Shown piece after piece: positions 1 through 8,211 of a DNA stretch of 64,000 nucleotides. Every line of letters starts with the position of its first letter. Within the stretch, counting starts at the first letter, position 1. Source of the stretch: G963677085 sp963677085 (GTDB taxonomy: Bacteria; Planctomycetota; Planctomycetia; Pirellulales; Thermoguttaceae); assembly GCA_963677085.2 (NCBI GenBank), contig CAXXFH010000004.1:1922001-1986000 (forward strand), in the 5' to 3' direction. Under the pieces are notes generated by a model, which was given only the letters and a program-made list of their open reading frames with translations, did not search any database and had not been told where the DNA came from. A program made the position numbers and the translations under genes.

Positions 1-2368
1 CGAAATCGGCGATATGATCCTTCGCGCGGCTGCCCATGAAATCCACATAACGCTTCATGCGGTCGTAGTGCTGCGCCAACACGCGGATATCGCCACGATA
101 CTGGTACATGTACCAGGGGATCAGCACCAGCGAGCTATCCCAGGCGGGTCCGTTGCCCCAGGCATAGCCCCAACCCGACGTGGGCACGATGCCCGGCAGG
201 TTGCCATCGTCCTGTTGCTCGTCGTGCAAGTCCTGCACCCATTTGGCGTAGCCCGGCTCGTTGTGGGCGTTGTACATCGCCTGCTCGGTAGCCAAGTGCG
301 CGTCGCCGGTCCAACCGTTTTTCTCGCGCTGGGGGCAGTCGGTCGGGTAGCCGTGGAAGTTGCCGCGGTAGCTCCACAAGGTAAGCCGCTGGAGATCGTT
401 AAGCAGATGGTTGGAACACGCAAATGAACCGGCCAACGGCCAATCGGTGTGGACCACCTGGCCGCGAATGCTGTCCAACGTCGGCGGCCCAGGCATTCCG
501 GTTACTTCGACGTAGCGAAAACCGTGGTACACGAAACGCGGCTGCCAGACTTCCTCCCCCTGGCCCTTGAGCACATAGACGTCAGTCTGAAACGGCCCTT
601 CGAAAATGTGCTTGGCGATCTCGTAACGCTTCAACAGACCCTCGTCGTCGAGCGTTTCGCCGTAGCGAAGTTGCACACGGGTGCCAGCCGGTCCTTCGAC
701 ACGAAGTTGTGCAAAACCGGCGATATTCTGTCCCAGATCGACGATATACACGCCCGGCCGCGGTTCCGTGATTCCGACCGGCTTGATCGTCTCGGTCACC
801 CGCATGGGCGCCATCATCTGCGCGGACAACACACCCCGGGGACCGTCGACCACTTGAGGTTCCGACCAGGCCGAGTCGTCGAACGCGGCCGTATCCCAGC
901 CGGGCATCTCACGCCGGGCGTCGTAGTGTTCGCCGGAACGGATGCTGTCGACCCACACCGGCCCGGTGCTTGCTCGCCACGACCGATCGCTAACGATCGT
1001 CTGCACGGTGCCATCGGCCAGTTCGATTCGCAGGTGGCAGAGCAACGTCGGCTCGTCGCGCCACGGCGCGTTGTCGAAGTCCCAAATCGCTCGGGTGTGC
1101 ATGTTGTACCAGCCGTTGCCGAGCATTACGCCCAAGGCGTTGTCGCCCTGTTTGAGCAGATCGGTCACGTCGTGGGTCACATAGAGGGCGCGGCGGTCGT
1201 AGCGAGTCATGGCCGGGTCGAGCACGTGATCGCCCACCTTCTGGCCGTTGACATGCAGATCGTGGTAACCCAGTCCACAGATGTAAACCGTGGCCGACTT
1301 GATCGGCCGTTCCACGCGAAAGCCCTTGCGAAACATCGGACTGGGTGCCGCCTGCGAGAACCCCAGCGCGTAGCCGACCTTCGGTACGCCCCAGGGTTCG
1401 ATTCCCACCGGCCCGATCGGTTTGGCCGCCGAGAAACCGCTGGGGTCAAACTCCTTGTGGAGGTGGTTCCAGTAGCGCGACGGGCCCGGCGCAGCAAGCC
1501 ACTGTTCGTCGCTGACGACGACGATCCGCTGTCCGTCGGCCATCTCGACGACCAGTTTGGCAGCCAGGCCGGCGGGACCTTCTGTAGCATTGGCCACTTC
1601 GACGGCGATCAGGTTTTTGCCCGGCACAAGTACGTCGGTCAGTTCGACCTCGCGTCCGCGGCGCCACGTTTCTTTGCCCGGCTGGCTATGGTTCGAGCGT
1701 CCGCCGTTGACCGTCAACGCGTAGCTGTCGTCGGCCGTGATCAGCAGGTAGGCCCATTTCACAAAGCTGCCCCGGGGTATTTCCACTTCGCGACGGAAGA
1801 ATGCCTTGCCCTGGGGCGCCTTCTGGTTGGCGTCGGCCGCCGTGGTCCAAATCCACTGTACGTCGTCGAAGTTCAACAGTGCGGCGGCGCTGCCGGGCGT
1901 TACCTCTCGCGGCGGCGCGTTGGTGTAGCAGAGCCACTTGGCTTGCCACTGGTCTGGCTTGAGAATGCCCATCGACCACCGGGCGGGTTGGCTGAAGTCC
2001 GACGCCTTACCGTCTTGACCCCAAACGCGCACTTTCCAGTGGCACGACTGGTACGACACCAGCGGCTTGCCGGCGTAGATCACATGGGTCGATTGCTTGG
2101 TGGTCACGTGGCCCGAGTCCCAAAGGTCGCCCTCGTCGGCCGCCAGTTTTTCCGGCGTGCTGGCCACCAACACCTGGTAGGCCGTTTGCGCGGCCCCGCG
2201 ACGTTCGTCCTTGATTTGCCACGAGAGCCGCGGTCGAGCAACGTCGATTCCCAGCGGATCGACCAAGTATTCACACCGCAATTCGGAAACCGCCACAGGA
2301 ATTTCGTTGCTACGGACCTCGGCACACCAACACAGAACCATCAGCAGGGCAAGCAAACGGTGCAACAC
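1..2368 (-). CDS. alpha-L-rhamnosidase, GH78 family (3' part beyond window)
   Basis: Secreted glycoside hydrolase expected to release terminal alpha-L-rhamnose from polysaccharides. I chose a GTG start at 2368 because AAGGAG lies just upstream and the first ~22 codons encode a signal peptide (LHRLLALLMVLCWCAEVRS). After it come an Ig-like N-terminal domain, a jelly-roll region (GLGYHDLHVNGQKVGDHVLDP), then the catalytic (alpha/alpha)6 domain. The segment DCPQREKNGWTGDAH carries the acidic residues (D, E, D) typical of the GH78 active site. The frame stays open to position 1, so the C-terminal part, including the second catalytic Glu region, is missing. It lies 34 bp downstream of the ferritin-like gene and may be cotranscribed. 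The family call is firm; the exact substrate is unknown. Confidence 0.9.
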   Translation of the reverse strand, partial: MLHRLLALLMVLCWCAEVRSNEIPVAVSELRCEYLVDPLGIDVARPRLSWQIKDERRGAAQTAYQVLVASTPEKLAADEGDLWDSGHVTTKQSTHVIYAGKPLVSYQSCHWKVRVWGQDGKASDFSQPARWSMGILKPDQWQAKWLCYTNAPPREVTPGSAAALLNFDDVQWIWTTAADANQKAPQGKAFFRREVEIPRGSFVKWAYLLITADDSYALTVNGGRSNHSQPGKETWRRGREVELTDVLVPGKNLIAVEVANATEGPAGLAAKLVVEMADGQRIVVVSDEQWLAAPGPSRYWNHLHKEFDPSGFSAAKPIGPVGIEPWGVPKVGYALGFSQAAPSPMFRKGFRVERPIKSATVYICGLGYHDLHVNGQKVGDHVLDPAMTRYDRRALYVTHDVTDLLKQGDNALGVMLGNGWYNMHTRAIWDFDNAPWRDEPTLLCHLRIELADGTVQTIVSDRSWRASTGPVWVDSIRSGEHYDARREMPGWDTAAFDDSAWSEPQVVDGPRGVLSAQMMAPMRVTETIKPVGITEPRPGVYIVDLGQNIAGFAQLRVEGPAGTRVQLRYGETLDDEGLLKRYEIAKHIFEGPFQTDVYVLKGQGEEVWQPRFVYHGFRYVEVTGMPGPPTLDSIRGQVVHTDWPLAGSFACSNHLLNDLQRLTLWSYRGNFHGYPTDCPQREKNGWTGDAHLATEQAMYNAHNEPGYAKWVQDLHDEQQDDGNLPGIVPTSGWGYAWGNGPAWDSSLVLIPWYMYQYRGDIRVLAQHYDRMKRYVDFMGSRAKDHIADF

Positions 2369-2402
2369 GTCAGTCTCCTTGAGAAAGCAGAAACCGTAGA
2401 TT

Positions 2403-3068
2403 TTACACCAGCGAAGAAGCCTTTCGCAACTGCCCACAAACATCGTCCAGGTCGGGTTCGAGTTTGGGGAGATGCTGGCAAAGAAAGGCGATATGGCGTC
2501 GGCCCGCTCGATGAAATACCCCCAGCTTCTCGACAAACGGCGATTGGCTGGCAGCCACTACCCCGGCAAACAGGCGGTTGATCTCCGACGTTTCGACCTG
2601 CACCACCACGCGCATCGCGCCGGCCGTATCGGTCACCGAATCGAGGGATCTCTCCAGGTGGTGCATCTGGTACAGAAGATACGGCACGACCTCGCGACAG
2701 TCTTCAAACTGGTCGTCATCCCACCCGTCGCGGACGGCCGCCTCGCGACATAGTTCGAGCAGTTCGGCATGGCCTTGCTCCTGGCGAGAGAGCCGTCTCA
2801 AAAATGCCCTGGCCGCCGGCGCCTGCTTGAGTCGATCGGCCAGCACGCGGTAGATTCGCATGGCCGTTCGCTCGATCTCTACACAACGACCGAGCAACTC
2901 CGGCACCTCGAATCGGTGTGTGCTGAAATCCCCCGTTTCGGTCAGCAACGAGAGAAAGGTCTGGTTCGATCCGGCGACGAGCGCCTTGAGGAACACGTTC
3001 CAGCCAAAACAGTTGATGGTCGTCAGCGGATGAGCAAGAATATCGCGTTTGCGGATGCTTCCCAACAT
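2403..3068 (-). CDS. ferritin-like / rubrerythrin-type helical protein
   Basis: Cytoplasmic protein of about 221 residues, predicted mostly helical. The segments ECxEIERTAMRIYR-like (CVEIERTAMRIYRVLADR) and RQEQGHAELLELC resemble the E...E..H metal ligands of the ferritin-like/rubrerythrin superfamily, and a later Glu (VETSEINRLF) could complete a di-iron site. No rubredoxin CxxC pair is present. I placed the start at the ATG at 3068 (MLGSIRKRDILAHP); an upstream in-frame start at 3131 exists but its extension looks unlike coding sequence and neither has a strong ribosome binding site. A role in iron or peroxide handling is inference from the fold only. Confidence 0.65.
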   Translation of the reverse strand: MLGSIRKRDILAHPLTTINCFGWNVFLKALVAGSNQTFLSLLTETGDFSTHRFEVPELLGRCVEIERTAMRIYRVLADRLKQAPAARAFLRRLSRQEQGHAELLELCREAAVRDGWDDDQFEDCREVVPYLLYQMHHLERSLDSVTDTAGAMRVVVQVETSEINRLFAGVVAASQSPFVEKLGVFHRAGRRHIAFLCQHLPKLEPDLDDVCGQLRKASSLV

Positions 3069-3421
3069 ACCGTCGCCCCCACGCGATGAGACTCGATGAG
3101 CGTCAACCACTCGCCTCCCGGTAGTCGACAACCGTGCGACACATCCGCACCATTTTGTGCTGCGGATGCACTACCCCCTCTTTGAAAAGCTATCCCAGCC
3201 GAGGTTGCGAGTCAACCCATGGGCAGCCTAGACGCCCATTGCCGCTTACCTTCCCATCTTTCCAACGTTTCTTACTATCGCCGTCTCTTATTTTCCCTGG
3301 ACACCACTTTCCTCTGGTTTCCTCTGGACACCATGGCCAAAACTCGATACCCTCCCCGTCCGCCGTCGAATGCCACCGTGGGCGACGGCGTGCCACGAGT
3401 CGACTCCGGAGGAGATCGAGG
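3069..3421. other. divergent intergenic region
   Basis: About 350 bp between two divergently read genes, so promoters for both probably lie here. I see no gene, clear palindrome or known riboswitch. A good ribosome binding site (GGAGGAG) for the following small gene is at about 3407-3413. Confidence 0.4.
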
Positions 3422-3667
3422 ATGAACTTTTTTGCATGGATTCGTGAGGGAGTCCGGCAGGCCGTACTGCTGGGGGTCTCCGATGCCGTTGAGACGATCG
3501 GTCCCCCGCCCAACGAAACCGACATGGGCCAGCACCTGTTGGAAGTAATCCGCAAAGGCGGACCCGACACCACCCCGAAAGCAATTGGCGGCAGCGCCTC
3601 ACCCAAGCGAAAGAAGCTTGGTCGCTCGTTGAGCGAAGTACAGGCGAGCGCGGCCAAGGCGTCGTAA
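3422..3667 (+). CDS. small conserved-looking protein of unknown function
   Basis: 81-residue protein starting MNFFAWIREGVRQAVLLG. GGAGGAGATCGAGG directly upstream supports the ATG at 3422. The N-terminal 35 residues could form an amphipathic helix; the C-terminus is basic (KRKKLGRSLSEVQASAAKAS). There are no cysteines and no recognised domain. A strong terminator follows 23 bp after the stop, so it appears to be a monocistronic unit. I do not recognise the family. Confidence 0.6.
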   Translation: MNFFAWIREGVRQAVLLGVSDAVETIGPPPNETDMGQHLLEVIRKGGPDTTPKAIGGSASPKRKKLGRSLSEVQASAAKAS

Positions 3668-3689
3668 ACGACCGCCTGACGAACCAGTC

Positions 3690-3736
3690 GAGCAACACCC
3701 GGCGCGCCACCGCTCGCCGGGTGTTGCTCATTTCTT
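3690..3736 (+). terminator. intrinsic terminator
   Basis: Perfect 15-bp stem (3690-3704 with 3715-3729; GAGCAACACCCGGCG) with a 10-nt loop, followed by ATTTCTT. It lies just after the small gene ending at 3667. Confidence 0.75.
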
Positions 3737-3954
3737 GGGCAACGGAGTTCGCCGCGAGGGCCGGTGCCGTGGAAGACACGCTCTGCCCACCGCAAACCTG
3801 CCGCGTTTTCCTAATGGTATTGACGCACATCATTCTTGCGATTGCGTCCGGCAAACGTCACGATGGAGTAGGCTTCGGATTGCCAACTGGTTCCCAAGTC
3901 GGAGTTGGCGAACCAGTCGGCAGTCTTTGTCCGCCAGCCCTGGAATTGCACGTT

Positions 3955-4018
3955 GGGTGCCACGGGCAACTGGCATGCCCGCGTTCGCCGCTCGCTGACA
4001 AGCAGCCAGAGGCACCCT
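3955..4018. repeat. palindromic repeat, GGGTGCCA/TGGCACCC family, copy 1
   Basis: Begins GGGTGCCACGGGCA and ends AGAGGCACCCT, so the ends are inverted repeats, with an inner GGCAT/ATGCC. Relatives are at 11337-11399, 21511-21586, 50950-51012 and 51757-51832. It sits between the small gene's terminator and the oxidoreductase gene. Confidence 0.6.
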
Positions 4019-4085
4019 GAAACAAGGCGTTTGCCTAACACCGCCTCCCTCCCCAGAACATCCCCCAAACCGGAGAGGTCCCATC

Positions 4086-5453
4086 ATGCCAAGCCCTACT
4101 CGTCGCCAGTTCGTCAAAGCATCGGCCGTGGCCGCCGGTGCTAGCATGTTTGCCGCACCGGCCATTGCTCAAAGTAGCGCGAGCGCCAACGAGCGGCTCC
4201 GCGTGGGACTTCTGGGCCTCGGTGGGCGGATGCGGGCACACGTGGCCTGCCTCAACGCGCTGGCCGAGCCGGAAAACGTCGAAATCGTCGCCGTCTGTGA
4301 CTGCGACCAGCGAAAGCTCGACAACGCCGGCAAAATCTATCCGGAACTGGAAGGCAAGAAGCTCACCCAGTACTCCGATATGCGAAAGCTATTCGACGAC
4401 AAGTCGATCGACGCGGTGGACAACGCCCTGGGCGACCGCTGGCATGCGTTGTCGACCATCTGGGCGTGCCAGGCCGGCAAAGACAGTTTCGTCGAGAAAC
4501 CCGGCTCACACAACCTATTCGAGAGCCGGCAGATGGTGGCCGCCGCACGCAAGTACAACCGCATGGTGCAGCACGGCACCCAAAACCGCTCGAATCCTAA
4601 CATTCGCCAAGGCATCGCCCAGATTCACGAAGGCGTGCTGGGCGATCTCTACATGGCTCGAGGGCTGGACTACAAGCTCCGCGGTCACCTGGGCAATATC
4701 AATCCCCAGCCCGTGCCCGAGGGACTCGACTGGGACCAATGGCTGGGTCCCAAGCCGATGCGCCCTTACAGCAATTTCTGGCACCGCCGCTGGTATTACA
4801 ACCTGGAACTGGCCAGCGGGGGGTTCGCCAATCAGGCGATTCACGAGTTGGACATTCTTCGCTGGGGACTGCAACTGAACGAGCATCCCACATTTGTCAC
4901 CGTGGCCGGCGGAAAATACACCCACCCGGACGACGACGCCACGGCGCCCACCCACGTGGCCATCACCTACCAGTTTGCCGATCCCAAGCCGCTGGTTACG
5001 TACGAGCACCGCTGCTGGTACACCAACAGCGAGGCCGGCTTCCGCGACAAGTACCCCTTTGTGCAACCCGACTTCCCGGTGGGCACCATCTTCTTCGGCA
5101 CCAAGGGTTACCAAATCTTTCCCGACTACAACAGCTACTACTCGTTTCTCGGCCGCAAGGGCGAGCCCGGCCCGTCGAAAACCGACGCCTACGACTGGCG
5201 CACCGAGAGCATTCCCCACTTCGTCAACTGGATCGCGGCAATCCGTGCCCGGGATCACAAGCTGCTTAACGCCGACATCGAAGAGGGCCACAAGTCGATG
5301 GCCCTGGCCCTGTTGGCCCGCACGGCTTACCAGGTAAACGAACCGTTGAGCTTCGACCCCAAGACGGAAACGGTCACCAACAATGCCAAGGCCAACGCGA
5401 TGCTCAACGAGCCCGAGTATCGGGCGCCGTACGTGGTGCCAAAGGAAGTGTGA
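4086..5453 (+). CDS. Gfo/Idh/MocA-family oxidoreductase, Tat-exported
   Basis: 455-residue NAD(P)-dependent sugar oxidoreductase of the type abundant in planctomycetes. The N-terminus SPTRRQFVKASAVAAGA is a twin-arginine signal, so it acts outside the cytoplasmic membrane. A Rossmann nucleotide-binding segment follows (LRVGLLGLGGRMRAH, residues ~38-52), then VAVCDCD; FVEKPGSHN contains the conserved EKP motif, and GGFANQAIHELDI lies in the substrate-binding half. The family usually acts on sugars, inositols or their derivatives; the substrate here cannot be read from sequence. It stands alone, downstream of a palindromic repeat. Confidence 0.9.
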   Translation: MPSPTRRQFVKASAVAAGASMFAAPAIAQSSASANERLRVGLLGLGGRMRAHVACLNALAEPENVEIVAVCDCDQRKLDNAGKIYPELEGKKLTQYSDMRKLFDDKSIDAVDNALGDRWHALSTIWACQAGKDSFVEKPGSHNLFESRQMVAAARKYNRMVQHGTQNRSNPNIRQGIAQIHEGVLGDLYMARGLDYKLRGHLGNINPQPVPEGLDWDQWLGPKPMRPYSNFWHRRWYYNLELASGGFANQAIHELDILRWGLQLNEHPTFVTVAGGKYTHPDDDATAPTHVAITYQFADPKPLVTYEHRCWYTNSEAGFRDKYPFVQPDFPVGTIFFGTKGYQIFPDYNSYYSFLGRKGEPGPSKTDAYDWRTESIPHFVNWIAAIRARDHKLLNADIEEGHKSMALALLARTAYQVNEPLSFDPKTETVTNNAKANAMLNEPEYRAPYVVPKEV

Positions 5454-5520
5454 GTGACAGAATCAACGCGCCCGCCGGTCGCGCCGAACAGCGCAGCCCG
5501 GAATACCCCTCGGCTTTTCT

Positions 5521-5637
5521 CGGTCCCAAGTTGGAGCTTGGGAACAAGAAGTGGGACCGAGAAACCATCCACGCGCGACCCGCAATGTGGCGCTCCCCTC
5601 ACCCCCGACCCCTCTCCCCAGCGGGGCGAGGGGAGAA
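5521..5637. repeat. GGTCCCAAG hairpin and CCCCTCACCCCCGACCCCTC repeat
   Basis: Two short repeats lie between the convergent oxidoreductase and glycosyltransferase genes. At 5521-5546 CGGTCCCAAGTTGGAGCTTG forms a hairpin that recurs inside 8005-8112 and 9813-9927 and at 21620-21644. At 5595-5637 is a C-rich sequence found again, inverted, at 48389-48426. The second ends 2 bp before the stop codon of the glycosyltransferase gene. Confidence 0.55.
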
Positions 5638-5639
5638 AG

Positions 5640-6800
5640 CTACGCCGCACGGCGGATGGTGTGTGGCGTGTCGGCGAACACGGGTTGTTGAGCTTGGACG
5701 CCGGTCAGCTTTGCCCAACGGATCATCTTGTCGCTCATCGTGGCGAAGAACTCGTCGTAGACCGGCGGGAGTTTTTCGCGGTCGGCGGCTCGGGCGAATC
5801 CGCGAGCGAATCGCCCGTACATCGCGGCGTAATCGTCGGCCGATAGCTCGGCCACCGCCTCGTCGACAAAGCGATAGAAGTAGTTTTCCAGCAGATGGCC
5901 GTACGTTTCCACCCGCGTTTCGCGCAGCGTGTTTCCCGCCTTGGTGTGCGTGACCGCCGGTTGGCCTATAGTCACCAAATCGCCGCGCACGTCGGCCAGC
6001 CGCTTGAGAATGTAGCCGCTCCAGATGTCGCCGAAACGATCCAGTCGAGCGTCGGCCACCGGAATGTTCATCGGCAATTGGTAAAACGCCGGCAGGGCCT
6101 CGCCCAGGATGGCGACGTTCATGATGCACAAGCTGAACGCCGTTCCCCGAGCAACGGCCAGCAAGTCGTCGTGTACGCCGATCGAGTCGGGCATGGGGTG
6201 TTCGAGCTTGTCCAACCCGTTGATGTCGGGCACCTTCAGCCACATGCCCATGTTGCAGACGACGCGGCCGGTAGACGTTGAGAATGTCGACTCGGCGGCC
6301 GGCTGTGTACGATAGCAATACGGCACACCCCGGGCGTACCAACGTCGTGGCTCGGATTGGCCGTTTTGTGGTTGCGGCTCGTTGTGCAACAGCTCCAGGT
6401 TGTCGATCGTGTTGTACCACGGATCGCAGGCGACCGACTTCACCGTGCGTGTCTGGCCCACGATGGCGTGCTCGGCCAGAAAGCCCGGGTGAGTGCAGCA
6501 GTCGTCGTCCAACGTGACCACGTAGCGAAAGCCCTGCTGCCAAGCCATGTAAAAGCCGAAGCTGCGGCAGGTGTCGGTCTTTCGCGGGATAACGTCTTGC
6601 TGGTCACCCAACACGGCAGCGTAGTCGGCGTAGCGGTAAACCTCCATGTTCTCGCGGTTCGGTTCGATCGAACCGTTGCTGTCGTCGACCACGATAATCT
6701 TCACCTGCGGCGGAATGGCTGCCAGGTAGTCGAGGTTGATCGTACGAATCGACGGCATTACGACCGCCCATTGACGAGGATCGCCGACAAACTGCGTCAT
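5640..6800 (-). CDS. glycosyltransferase-like protein of the reversibly glycosylated polypeptide (RGP/UDP-arabinopyranose mutase) family
   Basis: 386-residue cytoplasmic protein. Features shared with plant RGP proteins: a GT-like N-terminal half with VKIIVVDDSNGS, the acidic cluster YVVTLDDDCCTHPGF (nucleotide-sugar/metal binding), RVVCNMGMWLKVPDINGLDK, and RFGDIWSGYILKRL followed by QPAVTHTKAGNT, which mirrors the RGP C-terminal block. I chose ATG 6800 (MTQFVGDPRQWAVVMPS) because the region upstream of it is low-quality and the RGP homology begins here. In plants the family interconverts UDP-arabinopyranose and furanose or acts as a self-glycosylating transferase; which reaction applies here is unknown. 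It is divergent from the DUF4105 gene. Confidence 0.7.
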   Translation of the reverse strand: MTQFVGDPRQWAVVMPSIRTINLDYLAAIPPQVKIIVVDDSNGSIEPNRENMEVYRYADYAAVLGDQQDVIPRKTDTCRSFGFYMAWQQGFRYVVTLDDDCCTHPGFLAEHAIVGQTRTVKSVACDPWYNTIDNLELLHNEPQPQNGQSEPRRWYARGVPYCYRTQPAAESTFSTSTGRVVCNMGMWLKVPDINGLDKLEHPMPDSIGVHDDLLAVARGTAFSLCIMNVAILGEALPAFYQLPMNIPVADARLDRFGDIWSGYILKRLADVRGDLVTIGQPAVTHTKAGNTLRETRVETYGHLLENYFYRFVDEAVAELSADDYAAMYGRFARGFARAADREKLPPVYDEFFATMSDKMIRWAKLTGVQAQQPVFADTPHTIRRAA

Positions 6801-7015
6801 GGCACCAAGGCTCCCAAACCGGGGATGCGAAAAGAAAAAGCGGCACGGATGGTAGTGAGCCGTTGGCCGACGGTCAAGGTCAGGTCGCCGCTTGCGGCTT
6901 CGCGTCCCGACACCCAAACTCCCATTGCCAATCTCCGCGTTATCCGCTACAAGACGCCCTGCGTTAAACATCGACTCGTCTACTGGGCGTTCGCCCAACA
7001 ATCGAATACCACACC

Positions 7016-7984
7016 ATGTGCAGCCTGTGCATTTTGCCACTGCCGGAACTCGGCCGTGCCCGAAGTCTGGTCGTGCGCGCCGGCTGCGCCGTGTTGCTAG
7101 CCTTACTTTTCCCCGGCTGTCGGGCCGCCACTTCCCACCTCGCGACCCGACAGCCGAGCAACACGCCTTTGTTGTCCGAAGCCTTCACTTCCGAAGGCCT
7201 GCTGCCCTCGCCCGAACTGAATCCCGATCTGGTCGCACCGTTCGCGCCGTCGAACGACCGCGATTGGTCGGCCGATCAGGCGGTGTTGCCTTATGTGGTT
7301 TTCGAGGGCGAGAAGGCTCACGTCTACAACATCCGCAATTGCACGTATCGCACGGCGGAAGACTACGACGTGGCCCATTACGACCGCACCTTCGACCTCG
7401 CCCGGCTGCGAAACGTCGACTTCATCGTGGTCCCGTTCATCGACATGCCGTCGATCGCCCACACGATGCTCAGCTTCGGCTTCGACGACGGGAAGCAGGT
7501 GGCAGTTTCCGTCGAAATTCGCAAAGAGAAAGGCGAAACGTACGGGGCACTGAAGGGTTTTCTACCCAACTACGAGTTGATGTACGTCGTGGCCGACGAA
7601 CACGATTTGATCCTCAAAAACACCGTACAGCATCTTTGCGACGTGTACGTCTACCGCACCCGGGCAACACCCGAGCAAGCCCGCGCGTTGTTCGTCGACG
7701 TGATGAACCGCGTGAACAAACTCCACCGCGAGCCGGAGTTCTACAACACGTTGGTAAACAACTGCACGACGAACATCCGCGATCACATCAACAATCTGGT
7801 CCCCGGGAGGGTTCCCTACGACTACCGCGTGTTGCTACCCGGCTACTCGGCCGAGCTGGCCTACGACCTGGGCCTGCTGGACACCGACCTCTCGTTCCCC
7901 GAAACCCGCCTCCGTGCCCGGGTGAACTACCAAGCCTACCTGCACCGCGAAGCGTCCGAGTTCTCGCAGCTCATCCGCAGATAA
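7016..7984 (+). CDS. DUF4105 (Lnb N-terminal periplasmic domain) lipoprotein
   Basis: 322 residues. The N-terminal hydrophobic stretch ending LALLFPGCRA gives a lipobox with Cys near residue 35, so it is probably a lipoprotein. The rest matches the DUF4105 pattern: FIVVPFIDMPSIAHTMLSFG, FDDGKQVAVSVEIRKEKGE and FYNTLVNNCTTNIRDHIN near residue 248, where the Cys of NNC is the likely nucleophile of this papain-like fold. These proteins often accompany envelope hydrolases. The substrate is unknown. It is divergently transcribed from the RGP-like gene and followed by a palindromic repeat. Confidence 0.8.
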   Translation: MCSLCILPLPELGRARSLVVRAGCAVLLALLFPGCRAATSHLATRQPSNTPLLSEAFTSEGLLPSPELNPDLVAPFAPSNDRDWSADQAVLPYVVFEGEKAHVYNIRNCTYRTAEDYDVAHYDRTFDLARLRNVDFIVVPFIDMPSIAHTMLSFGFDDGKQVAVSVEIRKEKGETYGALKGFLPNYELMYVVADEHDLILKNTVQHLCDVYVYRTRATPEQARALFVDVMNRVNKLHREPEFYNTLVNNCTTNIRDHINNLVPGRVPYDYRVLLPGYSAELAYDLGLLDTDLSFPETRLRARVNYQAYLHREASEFSQLIRR

Positions 7985-8004
7985 CACGGCATCGATGTAG
8001 CGAT

Positions 8005-8112
8005 GTAGGCTATGCTTCAGCATGGCTGATATCGCGAGTTGCTCGCATCGACTCGGTCCCAAGCCGGAGCTTGGGAACCAGGGTAGCTGCGCCATGCTGA
8101 AGCATAGCCTAC
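8005..8112. repeat. palindromic repeat, GTAGGCTATGCTTCAGCATGG family, copy 1
   Basis: 108 bp with 21-bp inverted ends: GTAGGCTATGCTTCAGCATGG at 8005-8025 and its reverse complement at 8092-8112. An inner hairpin GGTCCCAAG...CTTGGGAACC sits in the middle. The same arrangement is at 9813-9927, and a shorter form without the inner hairpin at 48439-48508. Confidence 0.85.
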
Positions 8113-8211
8113 CACTACCATCACTAGCACACTCACCCCTACCGCTGTTCTTTTGGGTGTGTTATCATCGGGGCATCTGGTGATCTGCTCCCCCGCTCGC
8201 AGGCAACGCCG

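Noticed and set aside
449..2581. 710-codon open frame on the plus strand
   Set aside because: It is the antisense shadow of the GH78 gene; the minus strand gives clear rhamnosidase motifs while this frame has no recognisable domain.
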